This document shows, one piece after another, positions 1 to 5,280 of a stretch of DNA of 5,280 bases (positions within the stretch are counted from its first letter, which is position 1; every line of letters starts with the position of its first letter). The DNA lies in NCBI GenBank assembly GCA_003454135.1, contig DMKW01000156.1, positions 9,515 through 14,794 of the forward strand, in the 5' to 3' direction. The notes below the pieces were generated by a model, which saw only the letters and a program-made list of their open reading frames with translations, made no database searches and had not been told where the DNA came from. This DNA comes from Microbacteriaceae bacterium (GTDB lineage Bacteria; Actinomycetota; Actinomycetes; Actinomycetales; Microbacteriaceae). The position numbers and the translations under genes are program-made.

Positions 1-263
1 AGGTCGACACCATAGGTCACGTTTCCGATGAATCGAATGGCGCCGGAATCGAGCATCTCGTGCAGTGAGTTGACGATGCCCTTGATTCGGGGGTGGTCGG
101 GTGCCACCCCGTAACGAATCAGGCCGTACGGGGCGGGCAGCGACTCGATGAGGTCGATGGTCACCTCTCGACCGGCCTCGAGCGCGGTGCGATTCAGGAT
201 GTTTCCCGCGTAGATTCCCGCGGGGCCTGCGCCGATGATGGCGACGCGCAGTGGAGTGGTCAT
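1..263 (-). CDS. fpr: FprA-type ferredoxin/flavodoxin--NADP+ reductase, N-terminal part (runs off the left edge)
   Basis: FAD-dependent reductase expected to pass electrons from NADPH to ferredoxin in the cytoplasm. Only the first 87 residues are present; the gene continues beyond base 1. Seen: an N-terminal Rossmann strand with GAGPAG at residues 11-16 for FAD binding, an acidic residue at the end of the second strand (E40), and PYGLIRYGVAPDHPRIKG at about residues 45-62, the hallmark of the adrenodoxin reductase/mycobacterial FprA family. The NADP-binding part is outside the window. The ATG at 263-261 overlaps the cobA stop as ATGA, and only a weak AAAGG lies 8 bases upstream, so translation is probably coupled to cobA. 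In corynebacteria a related reductase gene (fpr2) sits beside the sulfite reductase gene. By that analogy and from its neighbours, I infer that it feeds ferredoxin-dependent sulfite reduction. The family is clear; the exact electron partner is inferred. Confidence 0.9.
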   Translation of the reverse strand, partial: MTTPLRVAIIGAGPAGIYAGNILNRTALEAGREVTIDLIESLPAPYGLIRYGVAPDHPRIKGIVNSLHEMLDSGAIRFIGNVTYGVD

Positions 264-1516
264 GGGGTTGCCTTTCGGGCGAGGGCGGGTATCTGTGCGG
301 TCGTGGTCGGCTGGGAATGCGAAGCCTCGGCGTATGGGCTCAGCGAGACGACATCCCCGATCACCACCACCGCCGGCGAGCGCACACCTCGCGCTTTGGC
401 CTGGGCCGCAATGTTTGAGAGGGTGCCGATGGTCACCCGTTGTCCGTCGCCGTATCCGTCTTCGATGATCGCGACCGGGCAGTCGGCTCCTCGCGCCGTC
501 GATGCGAGGGCTTTCGCTGAGCCGCGGAGTGCGGTGACTCCCATGAGGAGGACCACGGTGTGATCGCGACCTCCCGGCAGCCCGGCGATCTCTTCGTGCC
601 CCGTCACCACACTGAATCCGTTGGCCACGCCGCGATGGGTGACCGGAATTCCTGCGGCGGCGGGAACAGAGATGGCACTCGTCACGCCGGGCACGACCTC
701 GACCGTCACGCCGTGGCGCCGGCAGTAGTCCGCTTCTTCACCGCCGCGCCCGAGCACGTATGGGTCGCCGCCCTTGAGCCGCACGACACGTTTGCCCGCC
801 TGCGCGTGTTCGACCAGAAGCGCGTTGATCTCGTCTTGCGGCACCGGGTGGTGGCCGGGCAACTTGCCGACGTCGATGACGAGCACGTCTTCGCCGAGCT
901 CCCTGAGCAGCGATCGTGGGCCGAGGCGGTCGGCGACGACGACGTCGGCTTCGGCGAGGAGCCGGCGTCCGCGGGTCGTGATGAGATCGGGGGCGCCCGG
1001 GCCCCCGCCGACGAGGTGCACGGTTCCGGCGCCCGCGGCGCGGCGGTGGTGGCGAAGGGGCAGGGAGCCGGTGTCGAAGGCGACTCCGATGGCGTCGCGC
1101 AGTGCCATGGCGCGGCGTGGGTCGCCCCCAGTGGAGACGCTGACGGTGACATCATCGCGCCTCGTGACGGCGGGGACCCAGGCGGTTGCCTCGTGGCGGT
1201 CGGACGCGTTGACGCACCAGATGCGAGCCGCCTCGGCATCCGCGCTCACGAGCGCGTCGACATCGGGCACGCCGGTCGCGGTGTGCGCGAGCCATGCACC
1301 GTTGAGGTCGCCGGTCAGGTAGGCGCGCTCGCGCCAGGTGACCGCGCCGATGGCCAGCAGTGCGCGAAGCTCGGCGCTCGCCTCCGGGGCGACGACGGTG
1401 ACGATCGCTCCGGCGTCGACGAGTGAGGATGCCCGGCGAGCGGCGACAGCGCCGCCGCCGACGACGACAACGGTGCGCCCGGCCAGTCGGAGGCCGAGCG
1501 GGTAGAGGGCGCTCAT
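260..1516 (-). CDS. cobA: Siroheme synthase fusion: precorrin-2 dehydrogenase domain + uroporphyrinogen-III C-methyltransferase
   Basis: A 418-residue cytoplasmic enzyme for siroheme, the sulfite reductase cofactor. Residues 1 to about 150 form a Met8/CysG-N domain: an NAD-binding GGGAVAARR loop at 20-28, and D106 in the CVNASD stretch, which probably matches catalytic Asp104 of E. coli CysG. Residues about 165-395 are the SAM-dependent methyltransferase converting uroporphyrinogen III to precorrin-2: VHLVGGGPGAPDLITTRG (166-183), a DRL motif (196-198), VRLKGGDPYVLGRGGEE (245-261), VVPGVTSA (274-281), GIPVTHR (289-295) and SPAVVVIGDVV (380-390). The CysG linker and dimerisation segment is nearly absent, so the protein is about 40 residues shorter than E. 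coli CysG (457). The last 20 residues look like a disordered Thr/Ala-rich tail. The start is the ATG at 1516-1514, overlapping the permease stop as ATGA, with AGGAGG 6 bases upstream; the reading frame stays open further upstream, but that stretch is antisense-like and lies over the permease gene. Whether the N-domain also inserts iron cannot be told from sequence alone. Confidence 0.93.
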   Translation of the reverse strand: MSALYPLGLRLAGRTVVVVGGGAVAARRASSLVDAGAIVTVVAPEASAELRALLAIGAVTWRERAYLTGDLNGAWLAHTATGVPDVDALVSADAEAARIWCVNASDRHEATAWVPAVTRRDDVTVSVSTGGDPRRAMALRDAIGVAFDTGSLPLRHHRRAAGAGTVHLVGGGPGAPDLITTRGRRLLAEADVVVADRLGPRSLLRELGEDVLVIDVGKLPGHHPVPQDEINALLVEHAQAGKRVVRLKGGDPYVLGRGGEEADYCRRHGVTVEVVPGVTSAISVPAAAGIPVTHRGVANGFSVVTGHEEIAGLPGGRDHTVVLLMGVTALRGSAKALASTARGADCPVAIIEDGYGDGQRVTIGTLSNIAAQAKARGVRSPAVVVIGDVVSLSPYAEASHSQPTTTAQIPALARKATP

Positions 1517-2427
1517 CGGGTTCCTCCTGTGGCCAGCAGGCCCCGCCCGCGGAGCAGCCGTCGCTCGGCGGGGGCAAAGACGACGAGCTCGACGAGGATA
1601 CCGATGGCCAAAATGATGATGATGGTCGCGAGCACGCTCGAAAGGTCGGCGAGCTCGCGGCTCTGCTGGAGCATTGTCCCCAGGCCGAATCCGATCGATC
1701 CGCCGGTCGCGATGATTTCCGCGGCCATGAGCGAACGCCAGGAGAACGCCCAGCCCTGTTTGAGCCCGGCGAGGTAGCCGGGGAGTGCCGCCGGCAACAC
1801 GACGAGCGTCGCCTGCTGTAGGCGCGACGCGCCGAGCACCTTGCCCACCCGGCGCAACTGCGGCGGCACCTGGTCGATGCCGGAGACGAGTCCATTGGCG
1901 ATGGATGGCACGGCGCCCATGAGAACGACGAAGTACACGGTGGCATCGGAGAGACCGAACCAGAGGATGGCAGCGGGCACCCAGGCCACGGACGGCAGCA
2001 CCTGCAGCCCGGAGACGAGGGGACCGAGCGCGCGCCGAACGAGGCGCACCTCGGCAAGCACGAGTCCGAGCGGTGTGCCGATGGCCACGGCGATGAGGAA
2101 TCCGAATACGCCGCGCGAAAGGCTCGTCGTTACGGCGAGCTGCACGCGACCGGTCTTCCACGCGTCGCCGAACCCGTTCGCCACGTCGATCGGTCCGGGG
2201 AAGAGGTCGGGGCGCGGATGTGCGACGACGACATAGATCTGCCACGCCGCGACGAGCGCAACGAGAAGGAAGACGGGAGGCAGGACCCCGACCAGAAAGC
2301 GGCGCCAGGCCCGTCTTTCGGCAACGGGCACCGCCTGCATGGCGTCAAGCCCGGATTCGAGGGTGCGGAGGTCGTTCGGTTGGCGGATCTCGGTGACGGG
2401 CTGTGCGAGCGTGGTTTCAGGCGGCAT
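1513..2427 (-). CDS. ABC transporter permease, SsuC/TauC/NrtB type
   Basis: A 304-residue inner-membrane subunit of the importer encoded with the two upstream genes. Hydrophobic segments at about residues 44-68, 105-125, 143-158, 161-183 and 263-285, plus weaker ones around 205-240, fit the six-helix BPD_transp_1 fold. The cytoplasmic coupling (EAA) loop is clear: LGASRLQQATLVVLPAALPG at 198-217, with the family's GA...LP spacing, followed by an AAE at 235-237. About 42 mostly polar residues precede the first helix, so the protein is longer than E. coli SsuC (about 263 residues). The start is the ATG at 2427, which overlaps the ATPase gene by 11 bases and has AAGGAG 10 bases upstream. A second Met at residue 30 has no visible ribosome binding site. 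The family is sure; the substrate is not, with sulfonate, sulfate, taurine or nitrate all possible. Its position between cysN and cobA favours a sulfur compound. Confidence 0.92.
   Translation of the reverse strand: MPPETTLAQPVTEIRQPNDLRTLESGLDAMQAVPVAERRAWRRFLVGVLPPVFLLVALVAAWQIYVVVAHPRPDLFPGPIDVANGFGDAWKTGRVQLAVTTSLSRGVFGFLIAVAIGTPLGLVLAEVRLVRRALGPLVSGLQVLPSVAWVPAAILWFGLSDATVYFVVLMGAVPSIANGLVSGIDQVPPQLRRVGKVLGASRLQQATLVVLPAALPGYLAGLKQGWAFSWRSLMAAEIIATGGSIGFGLGTMLQQSRELADLSSVLATIIIILAIGILVELVVFAPAERRLLRGRGLLATGGTR
1523..1528 (-). promoter_or_regulatory. Strong ribosome binding site of cobA
   Basis: AGGAGG on the minus strand, 6 bases before the ATG at 1516, inside the last codons of the permease gene. 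It fixes the cobA start and rules out the much longer open frame that extends upstream to about base 2245. Confidence 0.85.
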
Positions 2428-3178
2428 TGCGACGGATCTCCTTCCGGAGCTGGTCGGTGATTTCGATGGCGAGACTCGCGACCTCTGGCGACTCGATTCG
2501 TCGCGGCCCGTTGTCGGCGATGCGCCATTCGTTGGCGATTCGGCCGGGGCGGGACGACATGAGCAGCACACGCTGGCCGAGACGCGCAGCCTCGCGCACA
2601 TTGTGGGTGACGAAGACGATCGTGCGACCGGTACGCCGCCACACGAGCTCGAGCTCTTCGTGCAGCAGGTCCCGCGTGATGGCGTCGAGGGCGGCGAACG
2701 GCTCGTCCATGAGCAGCACTGGACGGTCCTGGGCGAGGGATCGCGCGAGCGCGACACGCTGGCGCATGCCGCCGGAGAGTTCGTGTGGTCGCTTCTCCGC
2801 CGCATCCGCAAGGTTCACGATGTCGAGAAGTTCGAGGGCCTGCGCGCGGCGCCACTCGCGCGGGACCCCGCGCAACGACAGGGCGAGTTCAACGTTGCGA
2901 CGCGCAGACAACCAGGGGAAGAGGGCCGCGTCCTGGAACATGACGGCCGCGTTGCCGCTCTCGACCCTGACCGATCCCGTGGTCGGACGCTCGAGGCCGG
3001 CGATGATGTTGAGGAGGGTCGACTTGCCGCAACCGGATGCCCCGAGCAGGCACACGAATTCGCCCGGCTCGATCCGCAGTGACACGTTGTCGAGTACGAG
3101 TGGCCCGGTGTCGCCGAAACGCTTGCCGAGCGCATCAATCTGGATGGCAGCGCGCGCTTCGGGGACCTGGGCACTCAT
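2417..3178 (-). CDS. ABC transporter ATP-binding protein, SsuB/TauB/NrtD type
   Basis: A 253-residue cytoplasmic ATPase that powers the importer, expected to act as a dimer on two copies of the permease. All catalytic motifs are intact: Walker A GASGCGKST (46-54), Q-loop Q82 in FQDAALFPWL, signature LSGGMRQR (134-141), Walker B VLLMDEP (154-160) with the catalytic E159, D-loop ALD (163-165) and switch His192 in VTHNVREA. The FQDAALFPWL stretch and the short length, without the C-terminal regulatory domain of CysA/MalK-type ATPases, place it in the nitrate/sulfonate/taurine group rather than the classical sulfate CysA group. The start ATG at 3178 lies 3 bases after the stop of the substrate-binding protein gene, with AAGGAG 6 bases upstream inside the end of that gene. 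The family is certain; the transported compound is inferred from context only. Confidence 0.95.
   Translation of the reverse strand: MSAQVPEARAAIQIDALGKRFGDTGPLVLDNVSLRIEPGEFVCLLGASGCGKSTLLNIIAGLERPTTGSVRVESGNAAVMFQDAALFPWLSARRNVELALSLRGVPREWRRAQALELLDIVNLADAAEKRPHELSGGMRQRVALARSLAQDRPVLLMDEPFAALDAITRDLLHEELELVWRRTGRTIVFVTHNVREAARLGQRVLLMSSRPGRIANEWRIADNGPRRIESPEVASLAIEITDQLRKEIRRNAA
2438..2443 (-). promoter_or_regulatory. Ribosome binding site of the permease gene
   Basis: AAGGAG on the minus strand, 10 bases before the ATG at 2427, lying within the 3' end of the ATPase gene. The spacing is slightly long. It still supports this start over an open frame reaching back to 2811, which merely reads the ATPase gene out of frame. 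Confidence 0.7.
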
Positions 3179-3181
3179 CGT

Positions 3182-4255
3182 CTACTCCTTGCCCAGCTTG
3201 TGCGCCGAGACGGTGTCTGCGCCAGCTGCGCTCAGGATCTGGTTGACCAGTGTGAGATCGAAGAGGCCGTCGATGTTGCCGTCCTTGACTGTGCCCGTCG
3301 AGACGGCGTGTTTTAGCAGGGTGGGATAGGTCGCGGCTTGGGGGTCGACGGAGAATCTCACCGACTTGAGCGCACGTTCGATCACGGCATCCTCGAGGCT
3401 TTTTCCCGTGTCGGCGGCAATCCGCTTGTTGATCACGGCGGCCGCTTCGGCCGGATTCTTGTTCAGCCAGTTCACCGCGTCGACGTGCCCGCGGAGGAGA
3501 GCCTTCACGGTTTGCGGATGCTCTTTCAGGAACGACTTGTTGACGAGCAGCACGGTCGTGGGGAACGCGCCGTTCTTCCACAGCGATGCCTCGTCGACGA
3601 GCACGTGCGCACCGCCGTCGATCACGAGACGGGAGACCCACGGCTCCGGCAACCAGGCTCCATCGAGTTTGCCGGACTTGAACAGGGTCAGGGTATCGGC
3701 GTTCTCGGTGGGCGCGATGGTGACGTCGCCACCGCCAGTGATGCTCGTCGAATAGCCCTTGCCGGCGAGCCATGACCGCAGCGCGACGTCTTGCGTGTTT
3801 CCCAGCTGGGGAGTCGCGAGCGTGGTTCCCTTCAGGTCGGCAGGGCTGTCGATGCCGTTGCGTACGACGAGAGCAGCCCCTCCTGTCGTGGCGCCGGCCA
3901 CGATCACGGCCGATTCGCCACCGCTCTTGATGTACGAGTTGATGGCCGGGCTGGGGCCGATATACGCGGCATCGATCGCACCGGCGCTGAGGGCCTCGAT
4001 CGTCGCAGGGCCGGCACTGAACAGCTGGGTGCTGAGCTTCGTTGCGCCCAGCGCCTTCGCGAAGAAACCCTTGTCGAGACCGACAAGCGCCGGCGCGTGG
4101 GTGACGTTCGCGAAATAGCCGAGGCGAAGTTCCGCCGCGGGGGTCGCGGTGCCCGTCGGCACCTCGGCGGCATTGGAGGATGCGGCGCAGCCGCTCATCA
4201 CCGTCGCGGCAACAAGGCCGACGATGATTGCGACGAGAAGCTTCCTGCGATTCAT
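3182..4255 (-). CDS. ABC transporter substrate-binding lipoprotein, NrtA/SsuA/TauA-like
   Basis: A 357-residue extracytoplasmic solute receptor of the importer. Residues 1-23 are a lipoprotein signal peptide: NRRK, a hydrophobic core, then MSGC with Cys23 as the lipidation site. A Ser/Thr/Ala-rich tether follows to about residue 41. The mature part shows NMT1/SsuA-family features: LRLGYFANVTHAPALVG (43-59), SAGPATIEALSAGAIDAAYI (80-99), the GPSPAIN loop (100-106), TPQLGNTQDVALRSWL (148-163) and WLPEPWVSRL (201-210). The length is normal for the family. The start is the ATG at 4255, overlapping the cysN stop as ATGA. No convincing Shine-Dalgarno precedes it, so coupling to cysN is likely. An open frame reaching further upstream reads cysN in the wrong frame and would bury the signal peptide, so it was not used. 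The ligand cannot be assigned: the family binds sulfonates, taurine, nitrate or similar oxyanions, and the sulfate-assimilation context makes a sulfur oxyanion or sulfonate the best guess. Confidence 0.92.
   Translation of the reverse strand: MNRRKLLVAIIVGLVAATVMSGCAASSNAAEVPTGTATPAAELRLGYFANVTHAPALVGLDKGFFAKALGATKLSTQLFSAGPATIEALSAGAIDAAYIGPSPAINSYIKSGGESAVIVAGATTGGAALVVRNGIDSPADLKGTTLATPQLGNTQDVALRSWLAGKGYSTSITGGGDVTIAPTENADTLTLFKSGKLDGAWLPEPWVSRLVIDGGAHVLVDEASLWKNGAFPTTVLLVNKSFLKEHPQTVKALLRGHVDAVNWLNKNPAEAAAVINKRIAADTGKSLEDAVIERALKSVRFSVDPQAATYPTLLKHAVSTGTVKDGNIDGLFDLTLVNQILSAAGADTVSAHKLGKE
3185..3190 (-). promoter_or_regulatory. Ribosome binding site of the ATPase gene
   Basis: AAGGAG on the minus strand, 6 bases before the ATG at 3178. 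It sits in the last codons of the substrate-binding protein gene, directly before that gene's TAG stop. Its optimal spacing gives the ATPase its own initiation signal in addition to any coupling. Confidence 0.85.
4187..4255 (-). other. Lipoprotein signal peptide of the substrate-binding protein
   Basis: The first 23 codons encode a positively charged N-terminus (NRRK), a hydrophobic core (about residues 6-19) and MSGC, whose Cys at 4189-4187 is the predicted lipidation site. Met at -3 is less usual than Leu in the lipobox, but Ser-Gly-Cys is standard. This supports the chosen ATG and indicates anchoring on the outer face of the membrane, as expected for the solute receptor of a Gram-positive importer. 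Confidence 0.85.
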
Positions 4256-5280
4256 GCTGACGTATCCGTTCGCGAGTCGACGATGCCGGCAGCGAGGGTC
4301 GCGCCATCCTGGGGGTGAATAACGAGGAACGCGCCTGCGCGACGATTCTCGGCGTATGGCTCGATCGGCAGCGCGGCCGAAAGTTTCACGGTCGCCTGTC
4401 CGATGTCGTTCACCTCGAGAACGGACGCCCGTTCGAGCGCCAGTGTGTCGAGATCGCGTCGACCTGTGACCTCGGTCACGATCGCCTGCACGGTGGCCGT
4501 GCCGAACTTGACGAGCACTCGAGCGCCGGGACGCAGCGGCCGCGGATCGAGCCAGAACAGGCTCGCGGTGAGCTGGTTGCACGGTTCTGGCAGGGTGCCG
4601 GCAGCGGCGATGACCGCACCGCGGGCGAGATCGAAGTCGTCGCGCAAGCGAAGGGCGACCGATTGGGGGGCGACGGCTTCGTCGAGCGACAACCCGGCAA
4701 AGTCGATGCCAGTGACGACTGTCGATGCTCCGCCGGGCGAGACGGTCACCGCATCTCCGACGCGCACGATGCCCGAGGCGATCTGGCCGGCGTACGCGCG
4801 GTAGTCGCGATAATCATCCGCGTCTTCGTCCGGCACCACGACGGCGCCCTGTGGGCGGATCACCAGCTGCACCGGCAGGCGGAAAGCATCGAGGCTGGAC
4901 TCGACCTCGTCGGTTGCCGGCAGGGTCTCGAGCAGTTCGAGCAGGCTCGGGCCCGCATACCACGGCGTGCGGGACGAGCGGTCGACGACGTTGTCGCCGG
5001 CGAGCGCGGAGACCGGGATGACGTGCACATCGCCGAGGTGGAGCTCGTCGGTGACCGCGCGGACGGAGGCGGCGACGACGGAGAATGCCTGCTCGGAATA
5101 GTCGAGCAGATCGATCTTGTTGACGGCGATGATCACGTGCGGCACGCGCAGCAGGTGAACGGCGGACAAATGCCGCCTGGTCTGCTCGAGTACGCCCTTG
5201 CGGCCGTCGATGAGCACGACGACGGCATCGGCCGTCGTGGCGCCGGTGACCATGTTGCGCGTGTACTGCACGTGGCCCGG
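4252..5280 (-). CDS. cysN: Sulfate adenylyltransferase subunit 1 (CysN), C-terminal 342 residues; 5' end beyond the right edge
   Basis: The GTPase subunit of ATP sulfurylase. With CysD it makes adenylylsulfate from sulfate and ATP, driven by GTP hydrolysis, in the cytoplasm. The window opens in the G3 motif (PGHVQYTRNM; the preceding Asp is off the edge). The G4 motif NKID is at visible residues 54-57 and the G5 SAL at 91-93. Two EF-Tu-like beta-barrel domains follow: RAYAGQIASGIVRVGD at 161-176, ARG at 219-221 within the second domain, and a third domain ending RRAGAFLVI (313-321). E. coli CysN has 475 residues, so roughly 100-130 are missing. The protein ends directly after domain III, with no APS kinase domain such as the one fused to mycobacterial CysNC. 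A stretch of about 13 extra, acid-rich residues, absent from E. coli CysN, precedes RAYAG. The stop overlaps the lipoprotein start as ATGA. cysD is expected upstream, off the right edge. Confidence 0.96.
   Translation of the reverse strand, partial: PGHVQYTRNMVTGATTADAVVVLIDGRKGVLEQTRRHLSAVHLLRVPHVIIAVNKIDLLDYSEQAFSVVAASVRAVTDELHLGDVHVIPVSALAGDNVVDRSSRTPWYAGPSLLELLETLPATDEVESSLDAFRLPVQLVIRPQGAVVVPDEDADDYRDYRAYAGQIASGIVRVGDAVTVSPGGASTVVTGIDFAGLSLDEAVAPQSVALRLRDDFDLARGAVIAAAGTLPEPCNQLTASLFWLDPRPLRPGARVLVKFGTATVQAIVTEVTGRRDLDTLALERASVLEVNDIGQATVKLSAALPIEPYAENRRAGAFLVIHPQDGATLAAGIVDSRTDTSA

Noticed and set aside
989..1006. Perfect inverted repeat GGGGGC-6-GCCCCC resembling a terminator stem
   Set aside because: It lies inside cobA over the conserved glycine-rich GGGPGAPD codons, has no T-run, and arises from GGN/GCN/CCN codons in high-GC DNA.
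560..1426. Long plus-strand open frame of 288 codons opposite cobA
   Set aside because: It is antisense to a gene with full family motifs. Its product is rich in Arg, Gly, Asp and Val with no recognisable motif, as expected for a mirror frame of high-GC coding DNA.
1517..2245. Upstream extension of the cobA frame, giving a 661-codon reading
   Set aside because: The extra 243 residues are Arg-rich nonsense lying over the permease gene, and a strong AGGAGG marks the start at 1516.
2403..3329. Long plus-strand open frame of 308 codons opposite the ATPase gene
   Set aside because: It crosses from the permease 5' end through the ATPase into the binding protein gene on the opposite strand. The product is a Ser/Arg-rich sequence without any family signature.
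4256..4582. Upstream extension of the binding protein frame
   Set aside because: It reads cysN out of frame as Arg/Ser-rich sequence, and it would place the lipoprotein signal peptide in the middle of a protein.
1..5280. Search for mobile elements, CRISPR arrays, tRNA/rRNA genes, riboswitches or an undescribed defence-like system
   Set aside because: The window is wall-to-wall coding by six genes of one metabolic operon. I saw no direct repeats, transposase motifs, RNA-gene patterns or abrupt changes in composition.

Overview
The window is a high-GC stretch, dense in genes, in which every credible gene lies on the minus strand. It reads right to left as one continuous operon segment: the 3' part of cysN (sulfate adenylyltransferase GTPase subunit), then a substrate-binding lipoprotein, an ATPase and a permease of an NrtA/SsuA/TauA-type ABC importer, then a fused siroheme-synthesis protein (precorrin-2 dehydrogenase domain plus uroporphyrinogen-III C-methyltransferase), then the 5' part of an FprA-type ferredoxin/flavodoxin--NADP+ reductase. 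Both edges cut through genes, so the operon continues in both directions. The GC bias, protein style and gene order suggest an actinobacterium, most plausibly of the Microbacteriaceae. That placement is inference from recall of similar clusters, not a search.

The layout is extremely compact. cysN/SBP, permease/cobA and cobA/reductase each overlap by four bases as ATGA. ATPase/permease overlap by 11 bases, and SBP/ATPase are separated by 3 bases. No stretch of non-coding DNA longer than a few bases exists, and I see no promoter or terminator. Shine-Dalgarno sequences are strong ahead of the ATPase and cobA, acceptable ahead of the permease, and weak or absent ahead of the SBP and the reductase, where coupling by stop/start overlap probably drives translation.

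The genes fit one job, assimilatory sulfate reduction. The ABC importer brings in a sulfur source. CysN, with a CysD expected just off the right edge, activates sulfate to adenylylsulfate. The CobA fusion makes siroheme, the cofactor of sulfite reductase. The FprA-like enzyme would supply electrons through ferredoxin to that reductase. The least settled point is the importer's substrate: its family is usually annotated for sulfonates, nitrate or taurine, yet it sits inside a sulfate-activation operon with no desulfonating oxygenase in view. Otherwise this is a recognisable metabolic operon, and I found no evidence of a new kind of system.
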